DNA of 64,000 bases from CAWBXL01 sp963837365 (GCA_963837365.1 CAWIMW010000011.1:62001-126000); one strand, 5' to 3'; numbered from the stretch's first letter, positions 55,088-63,894 are shown. Notes: generated from the sequence alone by a model not told the origin. Numbers and translations: made by a program.

Positions 55088-55789
55088 ATGAAACTCGACG
55101 GCATAAAACTTACCTGGCTGGGTCACGCGACCTTTCGCATCGAAACTCCGGAGGGAAAGACCGTTCTGGTTGATCCATGGGTCATGGGAAATCCAATGTG
55201 TCCGGAGAAGGAAAAGAACATCAAGAAAATCGACATAATGCTGTGCACTCACGGCCACTTCGATCACATCGGCGATGCCGTGGAACTGGCCAAGAAACAC
55301 AATCCTACGGTCGTGTGTATTGCCGACATGGGCCATTGGTTTGAACGTAAGGGCGTGAAGAATGTTTCCAGCATGAACAAAGGCGGTACGCAGACGGTAG
55401 GAGATATCAAAGTCACCATGGTGCACGCCGACCACTCCTGCGGAATCAAAGATGGTGACCAGATCATCTATGGTGGGGAAGCGGCGGGCTACGTCATTCA
55501 GTTCAGCAACGGCATTAAGATTTATCACGCTGGCGATACCAACGTATTTGGTGACATGGCCATCATCCGCGATCTGTATTCCCCGGAGATTGTCATGCTC
55601 CCGATAGGGGACCACTACACCATGTCGCCGCGAGAAGCGGCCTATGCGGTGAATTTGCTTAAGCCGATGGCGGTAATTCCCATGCACTTCGGGACGTTCC
55701 CCATACTGGTCGGTAAGCCAAGCGAATTGCAGAAACTGGTTCCCAGTGTAGAAGTGGTAGAAATGAAGCCGGGGGTTACGGTTTCCTAG
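55088..55789 (+). CDS. UPF0173-type metal-dependent hydrolase (metallo-beta-lactamase fold)
   Basis: 233 residues. It opens ITWLGHATF-like (LTWLGHATFRIET), then the metal motif CTHGHFDHIGD (HxHxDH), later His/Asp ligands in VHADHS, YHAGDTNVFGDM and PMHFGTFP. The length and motif order match the UPF0173 family, whose substrate is not known. Divergent from hpt. Confidence 0.9.
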   Translation: MKLDGIKLTWLGHATFRIETPEGKTVLVDPWVMGNPMCPEKEKNIKKIDIMLCTHGHFDHIGDAVELAKKHNPTVVCIADMGHWFERKGVKNVSSMNKGGTQTVGDIKVTMVHADHSCGIKDGDQIIYGGEAAGYVIQFSNGIKIYHAGDTNVFGDMAIIRDLYSPEIVMLPIGDHYTMSPREAAYAVNLLKPMAVIPMHFGTFPILVGKPSELQKLVPSVEVVEMKPGVTVS

Positions 55790-55810
55790 AAATCATAAAC
55801 AGCTCATGTG

Positions 55811-55833
55811 GTGACAGCCGCCTCGGCTGTCAC
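55811..55833. repeat. Perfect 10-bp inverted repeat
   Basis: GTGACAGCCG (55811-55820) and CGGCTGTCAC (55824-55833) with a CCT loop, between two same-direction genes. No T tract follows. It could be a dispersed palindromic element or a leader hairpin of the methyltransferase gene, and it argues for the start at 55856 rather than further upstream. Confidence 0.55.
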
Positions 55834-55855
55834 GCGAGCAAAGCGAGGCAAGACC

Positions 55856-56518
55856 ATGTCTACTCAACCACTGCCTGAATGGCGCGAAGAAGGCATCACC
55901 TTTCCCGCCGTCGACGACTACCTCTACTCCATGCTTCCGCCACGCGACCCGGTGCTTGCGGAGATGGAGGACCAAGCCACCCAGCGGAAGATTCCAATCG
56001 TGGGTCCCGCAGTGGGGAGCATCCTTCATCAGCTTGCCCTCATGATCAATGCCAAGAATGTCTTTGAGCTAGGCTCGGCAATTGGTTATTCGACGATCTG
56101 GTGGGCACGCGCGGTGGGAGAAAGCGGCCGAGTGATTTACACCGACGGGGACCGCAAGAAGGCCGACGAAGCACGGCGCTACTTCGACCGCGCTGGCGTG
56201 AACAAGCAGATCACAATCAAGACCGGGGACGCCCTGGAACTGCTATCCGAGGAAAAGCAGCAGTTCGACATCATTTTTAACGACGTGGACAAAGACTCTT
56301 ACCCTCGCGTTTTCAAGCTGGCGGTGCCGCGCTTGCGCAAGGGCGGACTATTTGTGACCGACAACGTGCTGTGGGGTGGCAAGGTCGCCGACAAGGATTC
56401 CTCCGACCTAAAAACCAAGGCGATTGTGGAATTTAACCAATTGTTATACGCGTCGAAGGACCTATTCACGACGATCCTTCCTATTCGAGATGGTGTGGCG
56501 GTAGCGATGAAGAAATAA
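55856..56518 (+). CDS. Class I SAM-dependent O-methyltransferase
   Basis: About 220 residues from ATG 55856; an in-frame upstream start at 55808 would translate through the hairpin. The fold is the caffeoyl-CoA/catechol O-methyltransferase type: FELGSAIGYSTIWWA (SAM loop), VIYTDGDRKKADEAR, and FDIIFNDVDKDSYP plus VTDNVLWGGKV for metal binding and catalysis. The methyl acceptor is unknown. Confidence 0.88.
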   Translation: MSTQPLPEWREEGITFPAVDDYLYSMLPPRDPVLAEMEDQATQRKIPIVGPAVGSILHQLALMINAKNVFELGSAIGYSTIWWARAVGESGRVIYTDGDRKKADEARRYFDRAGVNKQITIKTGDALELLSEEKQQFDIIFNDVDKDSYPRVFKLAVPRLRKGGLFVTDNVLWGGKVADKDSSDLKTKAIVEFNQLLYASKDLFTTILPIRDGVAVAMKK

Positions 56519-56520
56519 TC

Positions 56521-56634
56521 AACTGACAACCGGGAACTGCAATCTGAGAACTGGCATTTCTGCCGCATTGGAAGGGAGATATTTCAGTTCCCGGTTCTCA
56601 GTTCTCAGTTCTCGGTTCTCAGTTCACTGTTCTC
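56521..56634. repeat. Heptamer tandem repeat with an inverted partner
   Basis: From 56586 to 56634 seven consecutive 7-bp units follow the pattern (A/G)GTTCTC with single changes. The sequence at 56521-56539 is the inverse of 56585-56603 with one mismatch in 19 bp, so the block can fold back. It fills the gap between two converging genes. Confidence 0.65.
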
Positions 56635-56644
56635 GGTGCGAGCG

Positions 56645-57427
56645 CTAGATAGATTTGACCGGCAGCGCGGTCAAATCTTCAACCAGCCCCACTTCCTTTT
56701 GCAAGAACGGCTCCGCGTAAGTAACGCCGCCAAGCATTCCATAAAACCGAGCCATGGCTTCAATACGTAAGCGGATTTCGGCTTGTGCGGGAAAGATATC
56801 GTGTCCTGCCTCCTGATCGCTGAACTGGGACTTGTAAGCCATCAAGGACTGAAAGCGCGCCTCGAACTGTTCGGTGATGTCCACCACAAATGTGGGGCGC
56901 ACGTCGTAGTAGAGCGTCGCATAGATCATCTTGAAGGGACGATGCGGCCCCGGTTCAGCAGCTTCAAGCGCCGCTTGTAGATGGGTGGGCCGGTCAATCC
57001 GGCTGACGTTGGGTGCAGCGGTGTCCAGCTTGGCCAAGCCAGCCAGGAAACACGCCTCATATCCCAGGGTGGAAGCTGTGTAGTGGTCAGGATGGCGTCC
57101 CTGCCAATAGGGAAGTATCACCACCCGCGGGCGCTGCTCGCGGATCACGCGGGCCACTTTGAGGCGGTTCTCCCAGGTGTTTTCGACCCGTCCATCGGGA
57201 ATGTCGAGCGCGTCGCGCCAGGAAACCTGCAAGATCTCGGCGGCTTTGATGGCTTCCTGCTCGCGATCTTCGGCGGTTCCGCGGGTCCCCATCTCGCCGC
57301 GAGTCAAGTCGAGGATGCCAGTTTTGTAGCCCTGTTGCGCCATCTTGAGCATGGTGCCGCCACAGGTTTGTTCCACGTCGTCACGGTGGGCGGCTATGGC
57401 CAGGATGTCGAGGGAACGATCGGACAT
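56645..57427 (-). CDS. PIG-L family deacetylase (BshB1-like)
   Basis: 260 residues from ATG 57427 (MSDRSLDILA), with AAGGAA upstream. The zinc motif is ILAIAAHRDDVEQTCGG (AHxDD) and the later RHPDHYTAS gives the third ligand. LTRGEMGTRGTAEDREQEA is a family hallmark. Length and motifs match the BshB1 enzymes that deacetylate GlcNAc-malate in bacillithiol synthesis, although other PIG-L substrates are possible. It starts 1 nt after the DUF190 stop, so it belongs to the fluoride-riboswitch operon. Confidence 0.85.
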   Translation of the reverse strand: MSDRSLDILAIAAHRDDVEQTCGGTMLKMAQQGYKTGILDLTRGEMGTRGTAEDREQEAIKAAEILQVSWRDALDIPDGRVENTWENRLKVARVIREQRPRVVILPYWQGRHPDHYTASTLGYEACFLAGLAKLDTAAPNVSRIDRPTHLQAALEAAEPGPHRPFKMIYATLYYDVRPTFVVDITEQFEARFQSLMAYKSQFSDQEAGHDIFPAQAEIRLRIEAMARFYGMLGGVTYAEPFLQKEVGLVEDLTALPVKSI

Positions 57428-57428
57428 A

Positions 57429-57758
57429 TTATTCCAGGTTTCCTTGTTCCAGTACCACATTCTCCCGAACAATCAGCCGATGCGCTGCCATCTCTTTCAA
57501 CGTCGGCAGGACCCGGTTCACATGTTCGTCGGTATCCACAAAAATGATGATCACCGGCAGCTTGCCGCCAACGTCCACCAGGTGCGCGGTCTCTACTTTG
57601 TGCCGTCCCAGGAATCCGGCAACCGCATGGATAGCGGTGGCAGCGTAAACATTTTCCCTGCGCAGATAGTTGAGGATTTCCATGTGCAGCGGCTTGTGGT
57701 GCCACTGGTCGGCGTCGTTGAGGTAGATGGTGACTTGTACTGCCATCGTCGTTGGCAT
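57429..57758 (-). CDS. DUF190 family protein
   Basis: 109 residues from ATG 57758, 1 nt after the crcB stop. The ferredoxin-like pattern (VQVTIYLNDADQ, AATAIHAVAGFLGRH, LPVIIIFVDTDEHVNRVLPTLKEM, in parts) is that of DUF190, a PII-like small protein often encoded beside crcB. It may sense or modulate fluoride export; the mechanism is not known. Confidence 0.85.
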   Translation of the reverse strand: MPTTMAVQVTIYLNDADQWHHKPLHMEILNYLRRENVYAATAIHAVAGFLGRHKVETAHLVDVGGKLPVIIIFVDTDEHVNRVLPTLKEMAAHRLIVRENVVLEQGNLE

Positions 57759-57759
57759 T

Positions 57760-58134
57760 TTACAGCACCCTCGCCAGCGCCATGCCCGCCAGTGCGGCAA
57801 CCAGGCACAGTAAGTTATTGCTGACAAAGTTGGTGAACAGCAGCAGCCATTGTCCTTGCTCGAAGTACGTCATGGTTTCGAAGGCATAGCTGGAAAAAGT
57901 CGTGAACGCGCCGCAGAAGCCGACAACCGCCAGTAGACGCCAGCGTGGGTCAAGCAACACGCGTTCCGCAGCCCAAATCATGAAAAATCCAACGATGAGG
58001 CTTCCGGTGACGTTAACGAGCAGCGTGCCGTAGGGAAAGACTGGCCCCATAAGCTTGGCCGCGTAGCGGCTGAGAAAATAACGTGCATTGGCGCCGAAGA
58101 TTGCGCCTAGGGATATAGCGAGGACGTCGCGCAC
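57760..58134 (-). CDS. crcB: Fluoride channel CrcB/FluC
   Basis: 124 residues from GTG 58134, with AGGAG 9 nt upstream. Four membrane helices; the family signatures GANARYFLSR and PYGTLLVNVTGSLIVGF, and the FCGAFTTFSSYAFET block with the Na-site/phenylalanine-box residues, are all present. It exports fluoride as a dual-topology dimer. A fluoride riboswitch lies immediately upstream. Confidence 0.95.
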   Translation of the reverse strand: MRDVLAISLGAIFGANARYFLSRYAAKLMGPVFPYGTLLVNVTGSLIVGFFMIWAAERVLLDPRWRLLAVVGFCGAFTTFSSYAFETMTYFEQGQWLLLFTNFVSNNLLCLVAALAGMALARVL

Positions 58135-58143
58135 GATGGAGTT

Positions 58144-58210
58144 CTCCTGTTAAGTTCTGGTAGGAGTTATCAGCCCACGAGCGGGCGGTTACTGGCGAAC
58201 TCCATCGCCA
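58144..58210 (-). promoter_or_regulatory. Fluoride riboswitch (crcB motif) with Shine-Dalgarno switch
   Basis: On the minus strand, GGCGATGG opens the aptamer. GGAGTT pairs with AACTCC (58198-58203 with 58163-58168, P1), GCCC pairs with GGGC (P2), and the loop CGCC pairs with the 5' GGCG (pseudoknot). The typical CTGATAACTCCTAC end is present. CTCCT (58162-58166) is also exactly complementary to the crcB ribosome site AGGAG (58144-58148), giving a simple on-switch: fluoride locks CTCC in P1 and frees the ribosome site. Confidence 0.92.
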
Positions 58211-58231
58211 TAGATCATTATTACCACAATT

Positions 58232-58291
58232 TAGCCACGGATTTTCACGGATAAACCATTCTTAGGGTTGATCCGTGAAAATCCGTGGCTA
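58232..58291. repeat. Interspersed inverted repeat unit 2 ('tagccacggatttt' type)
   Basis: Perfect 21-bp arms (58232-58252 and 58271-58291) with an 18-nt loop. It sits between the rhomboid gene and the crcB riboswitch on the minus strand. The last three bases supply the rhomboid stop codon. It may act as a weak terminator; no T tract is present. Confidence 0.75.
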
Positions 58292-58984
58292 CCAGGTTCC
58301 GTACCTGCGCCGCTGCGCCCGCTCGGGAAAGATTCTTATCAATATGACTCCCGCGATAAACCCGCCTACATGTGCCCAAAACGCGATTCCCGGCCCGCGC
58401 TGGCTGGCGGATAAGATGGAAGTCGCGGTCCCGCTCAAAAATTGCAGGACGAACCAGTAACCCAGCATGACCCAGGCTGGTACATAGAAAACCAGCACAA
58501 ACAGCCAGGTGAGCACCTTGGCCCGTGGATATAGGATCAGGTACGCCCCCATGACGCCGGCAATTGCGCCGCTGGCCCCAATCGTGGGTGCGCGCAGATT
58601 GGGGGTCAGAATATATTGGGTGATCGCCGCTACGAGTCCGCACAGAATGTAAAACGTGATGTACTTGAAGTGCCCCAAATAATCTTCGATGTTGTCGCCA
58701 AAGATCCACAAAAACCACATATTGCCGATGACGTGCGACCACGAGCCATGCAGGAACATGGAAGTAAAGAAAGGAAACGTCAAGGCAACCAGGTTGATGC
58801 CGTGTCCGCTTGTCAGCAGGTGGGTCACATATGCCGGGACCATCCCGAACTGATAGAGCAGTACGTCGAGGCTTCTCGGATTGAGAACAAATTCGAACAG
58901 GAAAATCAGCAGGTTCAGCGCAATCAGGAAATAAGTAAGATAAGGCGTGCTGTAGCGCGGCTGGTCGTCACGAATGGGAAACAT
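58289..58984 (-). CDS. Rhomboid family intramembrane serine protease
   Basis: 231 residues with six to seven membrane helices. HGSWSHVIGNMWFLWIFG is the conserved HxxxxHxxxNM-type motif in the second helix, GASGAIAGVMGAY holds the catalytic Ser (GxSG) and FWAHVGGFIAG the catalytic His. It cleaves membrane proteins in the lipid bilayer; the substrate is unknown. Divergent from truB with a 41-nt gap. Confidence 0.92.
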   Translation of the reverse strand: MFPIRDDQPRYSTPYLTYFLIALNLLIFLFEFVLNPRSLDVLLYQFGMVPAYVTHLLTSGHGINLVALTFPFFTSMFLHGSWSHVIGNMWFLWIFGDNIEDYLGHFKYITFYILCGLVAAITQYILTPNLRAPTIGASGAIAGVMGAYLILYPRAKVLTWLFVLVFYVPAWVMLGYWFVLQFLSGTATSILSASQRGPGIAFWAHVGGFIAGVILIRIFPERAQRRRYGTW

Positions 58985-59025
58985 GCGAGGTTTGGTACCT
59001 TAAGAAATCGCCTATTAAATATCTC

Positions 59026-59925
59026 ATGAACGGTGTTCTGGTAATTGACAAACCGGCTGGCTTGACTTCGCACGATGTGGTGAATCGTTTGCGCCGCATT
59101 TTGCAGGAACGATCAGTCGGACATCTGGGGACGCTTGATCCATCCGCAACCGGCGTGTTGCCCATGGTGGTAGGCAATCTAACCCGGTTGGCCCAGTTCT
59201 ATCTCAAGGTGGAAAAGGTTTATGAAGGGGTAATTCGCTTTGGTTTTGCGACTGACACCTATGATGCAGAAGGTGAAGCGACCAGCCCGGTACAAGCCGT
59301 AGCGCTGTCCTTGGCTGGGGTGAGGGAACTCGCAAGTAAGTTTACCGGCCCGATCGAACAAATCCCACCGCCGTTTTCTGCCAAGAAAATTCAGGGTGTA
59401 CCGGCATACAAACTGGCGCGCAAGAAAAAGGACGTTTCGCTACCGCCAGTTCAAGTGGAAGTCAAAGAATTTGATATCTTGCAGGTTGACGGTGATCGGG
59501 CCGCATTCCGCGTTCGTGTCGCCTCGGGGACCTACGTTCGCTCCCTGGCACACGACATGGGGATAGCACTGGGTTGCGGCGCGCATCTGGAATCGCTTCG
59601 TCGCACTGCTGTGGGGGAACTTACCCTTACGGACGCGCACACTCTTGAGGAGTTGGACAATGCGGTAAAAGCTGGAGAAGATGAGCGCATGTTTATCCAT
59701 CCTCGAAAGCTCTTGCCCCAGTTTCCCTGCGTGACCACGAATGAGGAAACGGCCGCCCTGATCCGCTCCGGGCGAACTGTGAACCTGCCGGAGTTTTCCA
59801 GCGCCCGGCAAGTTAAAGTTTTTCTTGGGCAGCAAGAGATCATCGCCATCGCTACCCGGATTGCAGGCACTCTGTTCCATCCCAAAATTGTGCTGTCCTC
59901 TGCCCCCAGCCTGCAAGCCAGCTAG
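59026..59925 (+). CDS. truB: tRNA pseudouridine-55 synthase TruB
   Basis: 299 residues. It opens with MNGVLVIDKPAGLTSHDVV, and GHLGTLDPSATGVLP carries the catalytic Asp. PPPFSAKKIQGVPAYKLAR and the tRNA-binding/PUA-like C-terminus are also present. It makes pseudouridine 55 in the T loop of tRNAs. Confidence 0.96.
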   Translation: MNGVLVIDKPAGLTSHDVVNRLRRILQERSVGHLGTLDPSATGVLPMVVGNLTRLAQFYLKVEKVYEGVIRFGFATDTYDAEGEATSPVQAVALSLAGVRELASKFTGPIEQIPPPFSAKKIQGVPAYKLARKKKDVSLPPVQVEVKEFDILQVDGDRAAFRVRVASGTYVRSLAHDMGIALGCGAHLESLRRTAVGELTLTDAHTLEELDNAVKAGEDERMFIHPRKLLPQFPCVTTNEETAALIRSGRTVNLPEFSSARQVKVFLGQQEIIAIATRIAGTLFHPKIVLSSAPSLQAS

Positions 59926-59976
59926 CCCACTTGACTGTTGCCCTGCTGGTGTAGGATATGCGCCAAGGTGTAACCC

Positions 59977-61782
59977 ATGCTTGGTCGCGGATGGTTGTGT
60001 TTATTGCTGCTGTTCGGTTCAACGGTGTCATTATTTGCTGCCGCACCCCAGTGGGTCGAAGTCCGTTCCCCAAACTTTTCCGTAATCACAGATGCCGGAG
60101 ATAAACGCGGCCGTCAGGCGGCCTTGCGCTTTGAGCAGATGCGTATGGCCTTTGGCACGCTCCTGAACCAAAGCAGAGTCAGCACTCCAGTCCCGCTTCA
60201 GATCATAGCGTTTCGGAACACCAAGGAAATGCGTCAGTTTGTCCCTCTGTGGAAAGGTAAGCCAATTGAACTTTCAGGGCTGTTCCAGGGAGGCGAAGAC
60301 CGATGCTTCATACTGCTGGATATGTCGGTGGAAGACCCGTGGCGAGTTGTGTTTCACGAATACGGCCATCAGTTGCTGAATGGAAATATCAGCTTCCGCG
60401 CCCAACCCTGGTTTGATGAAGGCTTCGCGGAATTCTTTTCCACCATTCAGGCGAACGGCAACAAGGTGGATGTCGGCAGGCCATCCAGCAGCAATGCCAT
60501 GCTGTTGCAGCAAAACCGGCTGATGAAGACAACAGACTTGTTTCAAGTACAGCAGCAATCAAGTACCTATAACGAGAGCGGCGACCGGCGCTCCATTTTT
60601 TATGCCGAATCCTGGTTGGTTGTGCACTATATCTTTGATCAGCACCTGATGCCGAAGCTGGCGCAATATTTTGATTTGGCACTCAATCAGCACAAGCCGG
60701 TGGACCAGGCCATCGAGACAGCTTTCGGCATGCCCCCGTCGGCCTTTGATAAGGCGATTGATCGCTATCTGCACGCGGATAGTTATATGTATTATCCAGT
60801 TCCTGTTCCCGCGAATTTTGATGGCTCCAGCTATACGGTGAAGCCCGTGACGGCGCTGGACGTCAGCGCCGTATTAGCCGATGTGCATTTGCATTCTCCC
60901 GATCATGCGGATGCCGCCATGCAGGAGTTCCAGGACATTCTCAAACAGCAACCCGATAATCAAGCGGCCCTTCGCGGCCTGGGGTATGCATATCTGCGGA
61001 AGCATGATCTGAAGCAAGCGGGCGAGTATTTCGACCAGGCGGTTCAGGCTGACAGCAATGATGCGCGAGTCCTCTACTATTCTGCGGTGCTGGCGCGGCA
61101 GGAAGGCGGATTGAATTCCGACCCCGAAAAGGCAGCGAAATTGCAGAAGCAATTGGAGAAGGCCATTACGCTCAATCCCGACTTTGCGGATTCGTATAGT
61201 GTGCTGGCATTCATTCTGATGTCGGAAGGGAAGGCGGATGATGCCGTGCCGGTCATGCGCAAGGCGATCGCGCTGGATCCGCGGAATGAAAGCTATTTTA
61301 TGAATCTGGCACAGCTGTATATGATGCAGCGGAAATACGACGACGCCACAACGCTTTTGCAGCGGCTGTCCAAAAGCGCGCAACCGATGGTGGCAGTGGC
61401 GGCGGCACAGAATCTGGAAAGCGTGCGCGTGATGAAGGAAATGTCGGCGTCCAACCGGGTGGTGCAATTCGGCACGCGGCCGGGTTCATCTTCAGAATCG
61501 AAAGAACCGATGACCAGTGCGCCGATTGCTCCAAGACCGGCGGTCCCAGTCACGTTCATGAAGGGGAAATTGGTGTCCGTGGATTGCTCCGATCCCAAAG
61601 CTGCGGAACTGACTATGGCCATCGGCGCGAAGACCTGGAAATTACACGTCAGTGACCGTACTCACGCGTTGCTCATCGGCGCAGACTCTTTCTCGTGTGC
61701 TTGGACCAACCAGAAAATTGCTGTGAACTATCGTAAGACAGGCGAAGCCAGTGGGGAGATTGTTTCCATCGAAGTACAGTGA
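59977..61782 (+). CDS. Secreted metallopeptidase-like (DUF1570/gluzincin) protein with TPRs
   Basis: 601 residues. Signal peptide (GWLCLLLLFGSTVSLFAA). The N-terminal half has HEYGHQLLNG (HExxH, ~127) and downstream WFDEGFAEFFS with the third zinc ligand Glu, as in gluzincin peptidases. Residues ~290-470 hold about five TPR-type helices. The last ~80 residues form a small beta domain. It follows truB by 51 nt. Its substrate is unknown. Confidence 0.85.
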   Translation: MLGRGWLCLLLLFGSTVSLFAAAPQWVEVRSPNFSVITDAGDKRGRQAALRFEQMRMAFGTLLNQSRVSTPVPLQIIAFRNTKEMRQFVPLWKGKPIELSGLFQGGEDRCFILLDMSVEDPWRVVFHEYGHQLLNGNISFRAQPWFDEGFAEFFSTIQANGNKVDVGRPSSSNAMLLQQNRLMKTTDLFQVQQQSSTYNESGDRRSIFYAESWLVVHYIFDQHLMPKLAQYFDLALNQHKPVDQAIETAFGMPPSAFDKAIDRYLHADSYMYYPVPVPANFDGSSYTVKPVTALDVSAVLADVHLHSPDHADAAMQEFQDILKQQPDNQAALRGLGYAYLRKHDLKQAGEYFDQAVQADSNDARVLYYSAVLARQEGGLNSDPEKAAKLQKQLEKAITLNPDFADSYSVLAFILMSEGKADDAVPVMRKAIALDPRNESYFMNLAQLYMMQRKYDDATTLLQRLSKSAQPMVAVAAAQNLESVRVMKEMSASNRVVQFGTRPGSSSESKEPMTSAPIAPRPAVPVTFMKGKLVSVDCSDPKAAELTMAIGAKTWKLHVSDRTHALLIGADSFSCAWTNQKIAVNYRKTGEASGEIVSIEVQ

Positions 61783-61826
61783 ATCGGTTGGCTGTAGCCC
61801 CGAAATTTCTCGACTGGAGTTTCGTT

Positions 61827-62849
61827 ATGAAAGCCGTTCGCATTCACCAATTCGGTGGCCCCGAGGTGCTCCGTTATGAAGAGGCTCCTGACCCTATACT
61901 TCGCAAAGACCAGGTCCTGATTCGAGTCCGCGCCTGCGCCCTGAACCATTTGGATCTCTGGATTCGCAAAGGACTGCCCGGAATCACGCTACCGCACATC
62001 CTGGGCAGCGATATAGCTGGAGAGATTGTTGAAGCAGGCGAGTATGTCACCGGATTCACCCCCGGCCAGCGTGTGTTGCTCGCACCTATGGTGTTCTGCA
62101 ATCACTGCGCGAAATGCGGAGCCGGATTACAGAACCAGTGCCCCGAATTCTCGGTGCTGGGGAATCGCGTGGATGGCGGCTATTGTGAATTGATCGCGGT
62201 GCCGGCGGTCAATGTTATTCCCATCCCTGATTCTCTGGAATTCAATCAGGCTGCCAGCGTGCCGCTGGTCTTTACCACAGCATGGCACATGCTGGTGGGG
62301 AGGGCCGATATAAAGCCGGGTCAAACCGTGCTCGTGCTGGGAGCAAATTCCGGAGTGGGAATTGCCGCCATTCAAGTCGCAAAATTGTTTGGTGCAACGG
62401 TTATCACGACTGCCGGCAGCGAACAAAAAATGGAAAAAGCTCGTGCTCTGGGAGCAGACTACGTCGTTGATCACTATCAGCAGAAAATATCGTCGGAAGT
62501 CCGCAAGATCACTAATAAAGAAGGCGTGGACATCGTAGTCGAACATGTAGGTGCAGCCACTTGGGAAGAAAGCGTGAAATGCTTGAAGCCTGCCGGAACG
62601 CTGGTTACCTGCGGAGCAACGACGGGGTATCAGGCAGGCATTGACCTGCGCTTCTTATTCTCACGCCAGTTAACTTTGCTCGGTTCGTACATGGGAGCCA
62701 TGGGAGAGCTTCATGAAGTGATGAAGCATGTTTTTAGCGGAAAGCTGAAGCCTGTGCTGGACAAGGTTTTTCCGTTGCAGGAGGCGCGGGCAGCACACGA
62801 GTATCTCCAGAACAGTCAGATGTTCGGCAAGGTTGTGTTGGTTCCGTGA
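61827..62849 (+). CDS. Zinc-binding alcohol dehydrogenase/quinone reductase-like protein (MDR family)
   Basis: 340 residues from ATG 61827, with GGAG upstream; a GTG at 61779 overlaps the previous stop. The MDR fold shows CNHCAKCGAGLQNQC (structural zinc) and the nucleotide loop LGANSGVGIAAIQVAKLFGA, with conserved HILGSDIAGEI. Probably an NAD(P)H-dependent reductase; the substrate is unknown. Confidence 0.88.
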   Translation: MKAVRIHQFGGPEVLRYEEAPDPILRKDQVLIRVRACALNHLDLWIRKGLPGITLPHILGSDIAGEIVEAGEYVTGFTPGQRVLLAPMVFCNHCAKCGAGLQNQCPEFSVLGNRVDGGYCELIAVPAVNVIPIPDSLEFNQAASVPLVFTTAWHMLVGRADIKPGQTVLVLGANSGVGIAAIQVAKLFGATVITTAGSEQKMEKARALGADYVVDHYQQKISSEVRKITNKEGVDIVVEHVGAATWEESVKCLKPAGTLVTCGATTGYQAGIDLRFLFSRQLTLLGSYMGAMGELHEVMKHVFSGKLKPVLDKVFPLQEARAAHEYLQNSQMFGKVVLVP

Positions 62850-62853
62850 CGCC

Positions 62854-63756
62854 CTACTGAGCGACGTCATCCTTGAGCAACAAATAGCAGTTGTTCACGC
62901 ACTTGTAGGTTTGCACCTCAAGCTCGGCTTTCTTATGGTTCTTCAGCGGCAGGTCAGGCAGGACCAGCAGTGATTGCGGGCCGTCGGCAATGTTAAAGGT
63001 GCAATCGAACTCGAGCGCTTGCACGCCGCGCTGCTTGCAGGCGGTTTGTGAGAGCACGGCATTGAGCGTATCCGGCCGGTCGTATACCTGGTCTGCAATC
63101 GCGGAAGGCACAACCGCCAGCGTCATGGGAACCTGGGCTTTGATTTTTACCCACAACTTCTGTCCATCATTGACCGGGGTGGCCAATCCATAAAGCTTGG
63201 GATTCGCAGTCACCTCATATTTCTCCTTGGAGAGCCGTACCCACTGGAACTCCGGCTCCAGGCAGTTGGCCACGCAGGACCAGCTATGGTAGGTAACCTG
63301 CACATTGTTGGGCGAGGCAAATTTGCGCACCACTCCCTTATCAATGATTACGCCAATTCCCTGCATGATGGCGTGGTCACGACGGCGCTCGTCATACATC
63401 ACCAGCACCATATGCTGGTTTGGGGGTAAGTGGCACTCATAGGTGGTGCTGGTAATGTGTTCGCGCATGCAGTGGTAGTCCAGTTGAGTTTCAGATGTGG
63501 GGTGCTGCCTGGCGAAGGTCCACTGCTCCGCAGGAACCATGGCGACGGTTATGGGAAGCCGGGCCTGGATGATGATGTGCATGTTGCCGCCGTCCGGTCC
63601 GGGACGGTACACACGACCGGAGAAGTAGTCTCCGGGATCAAGCTGCACCATTTCGTCGCTGGCGCGCACCCAGCCGAATGTTTTGCCCGTATCCTGTGCC
63701 CACAGGGTCACGCTCAACGCAGCAACCAAACAAGTGATAGCGGTCAATGTTTTCAT
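62854..63756 (-). CDS. Secreted protein of unknown function
   Basis: 300 residues from ATG 63756, which opens a clear signal peptide (MKTLTAITCLVAALSVTLWA-QD); the frame stays open upstream to 63858 but without a signal-like start. The mature part is beta-rich with four to six scattered cysteines that may form disulfides (YHCMREH, YECHLPP, WSCVANCLEPEF, YKCVNNCYLLL). No known domain was recognised. It converges on the MDR gene with a 4-nt gap. Confidence 0.75.
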   Translation of the reverse strand: MKTLTAITCLVAALSVTLWAQDTGKTFGWVRASDEMVQLDPGDYFSGRVYRPGPDGGNMHIIIQARLPITVAMVPAEQWTFARQHPTSETQLDYHCMREHITSTTYECHLPPNQHMVLVMYDERRRDHAIMQGIGVIIDKGVVRKFASPNNVQVTYHSWSCVANCLEPEFQWVRLSKEKYEVTANPKLYGLATPVNDGQKLWVKIKAQVPMTLAVVPSAIADQVYDRPDTLNAVLSQTACKQRGVQALEFDCTFNIADGPQSLLVLPDLPLKNHKKAELEVQTYKCVNNCYLLLKDDVAQ

Positions 63757-63894
63757 GGTCTTTGGCTCGCAAGCGGGGATCAGCCTATTGTCCCAAGCCT
63801 GAAAGTTCCTCCCAAGTTGATTCAAAGGGTTGAGGTTACGCGAGTAATGACGGCGCATCTCGTGGTCGAAGCAATGGGCTTTGTGGTTTAATAA

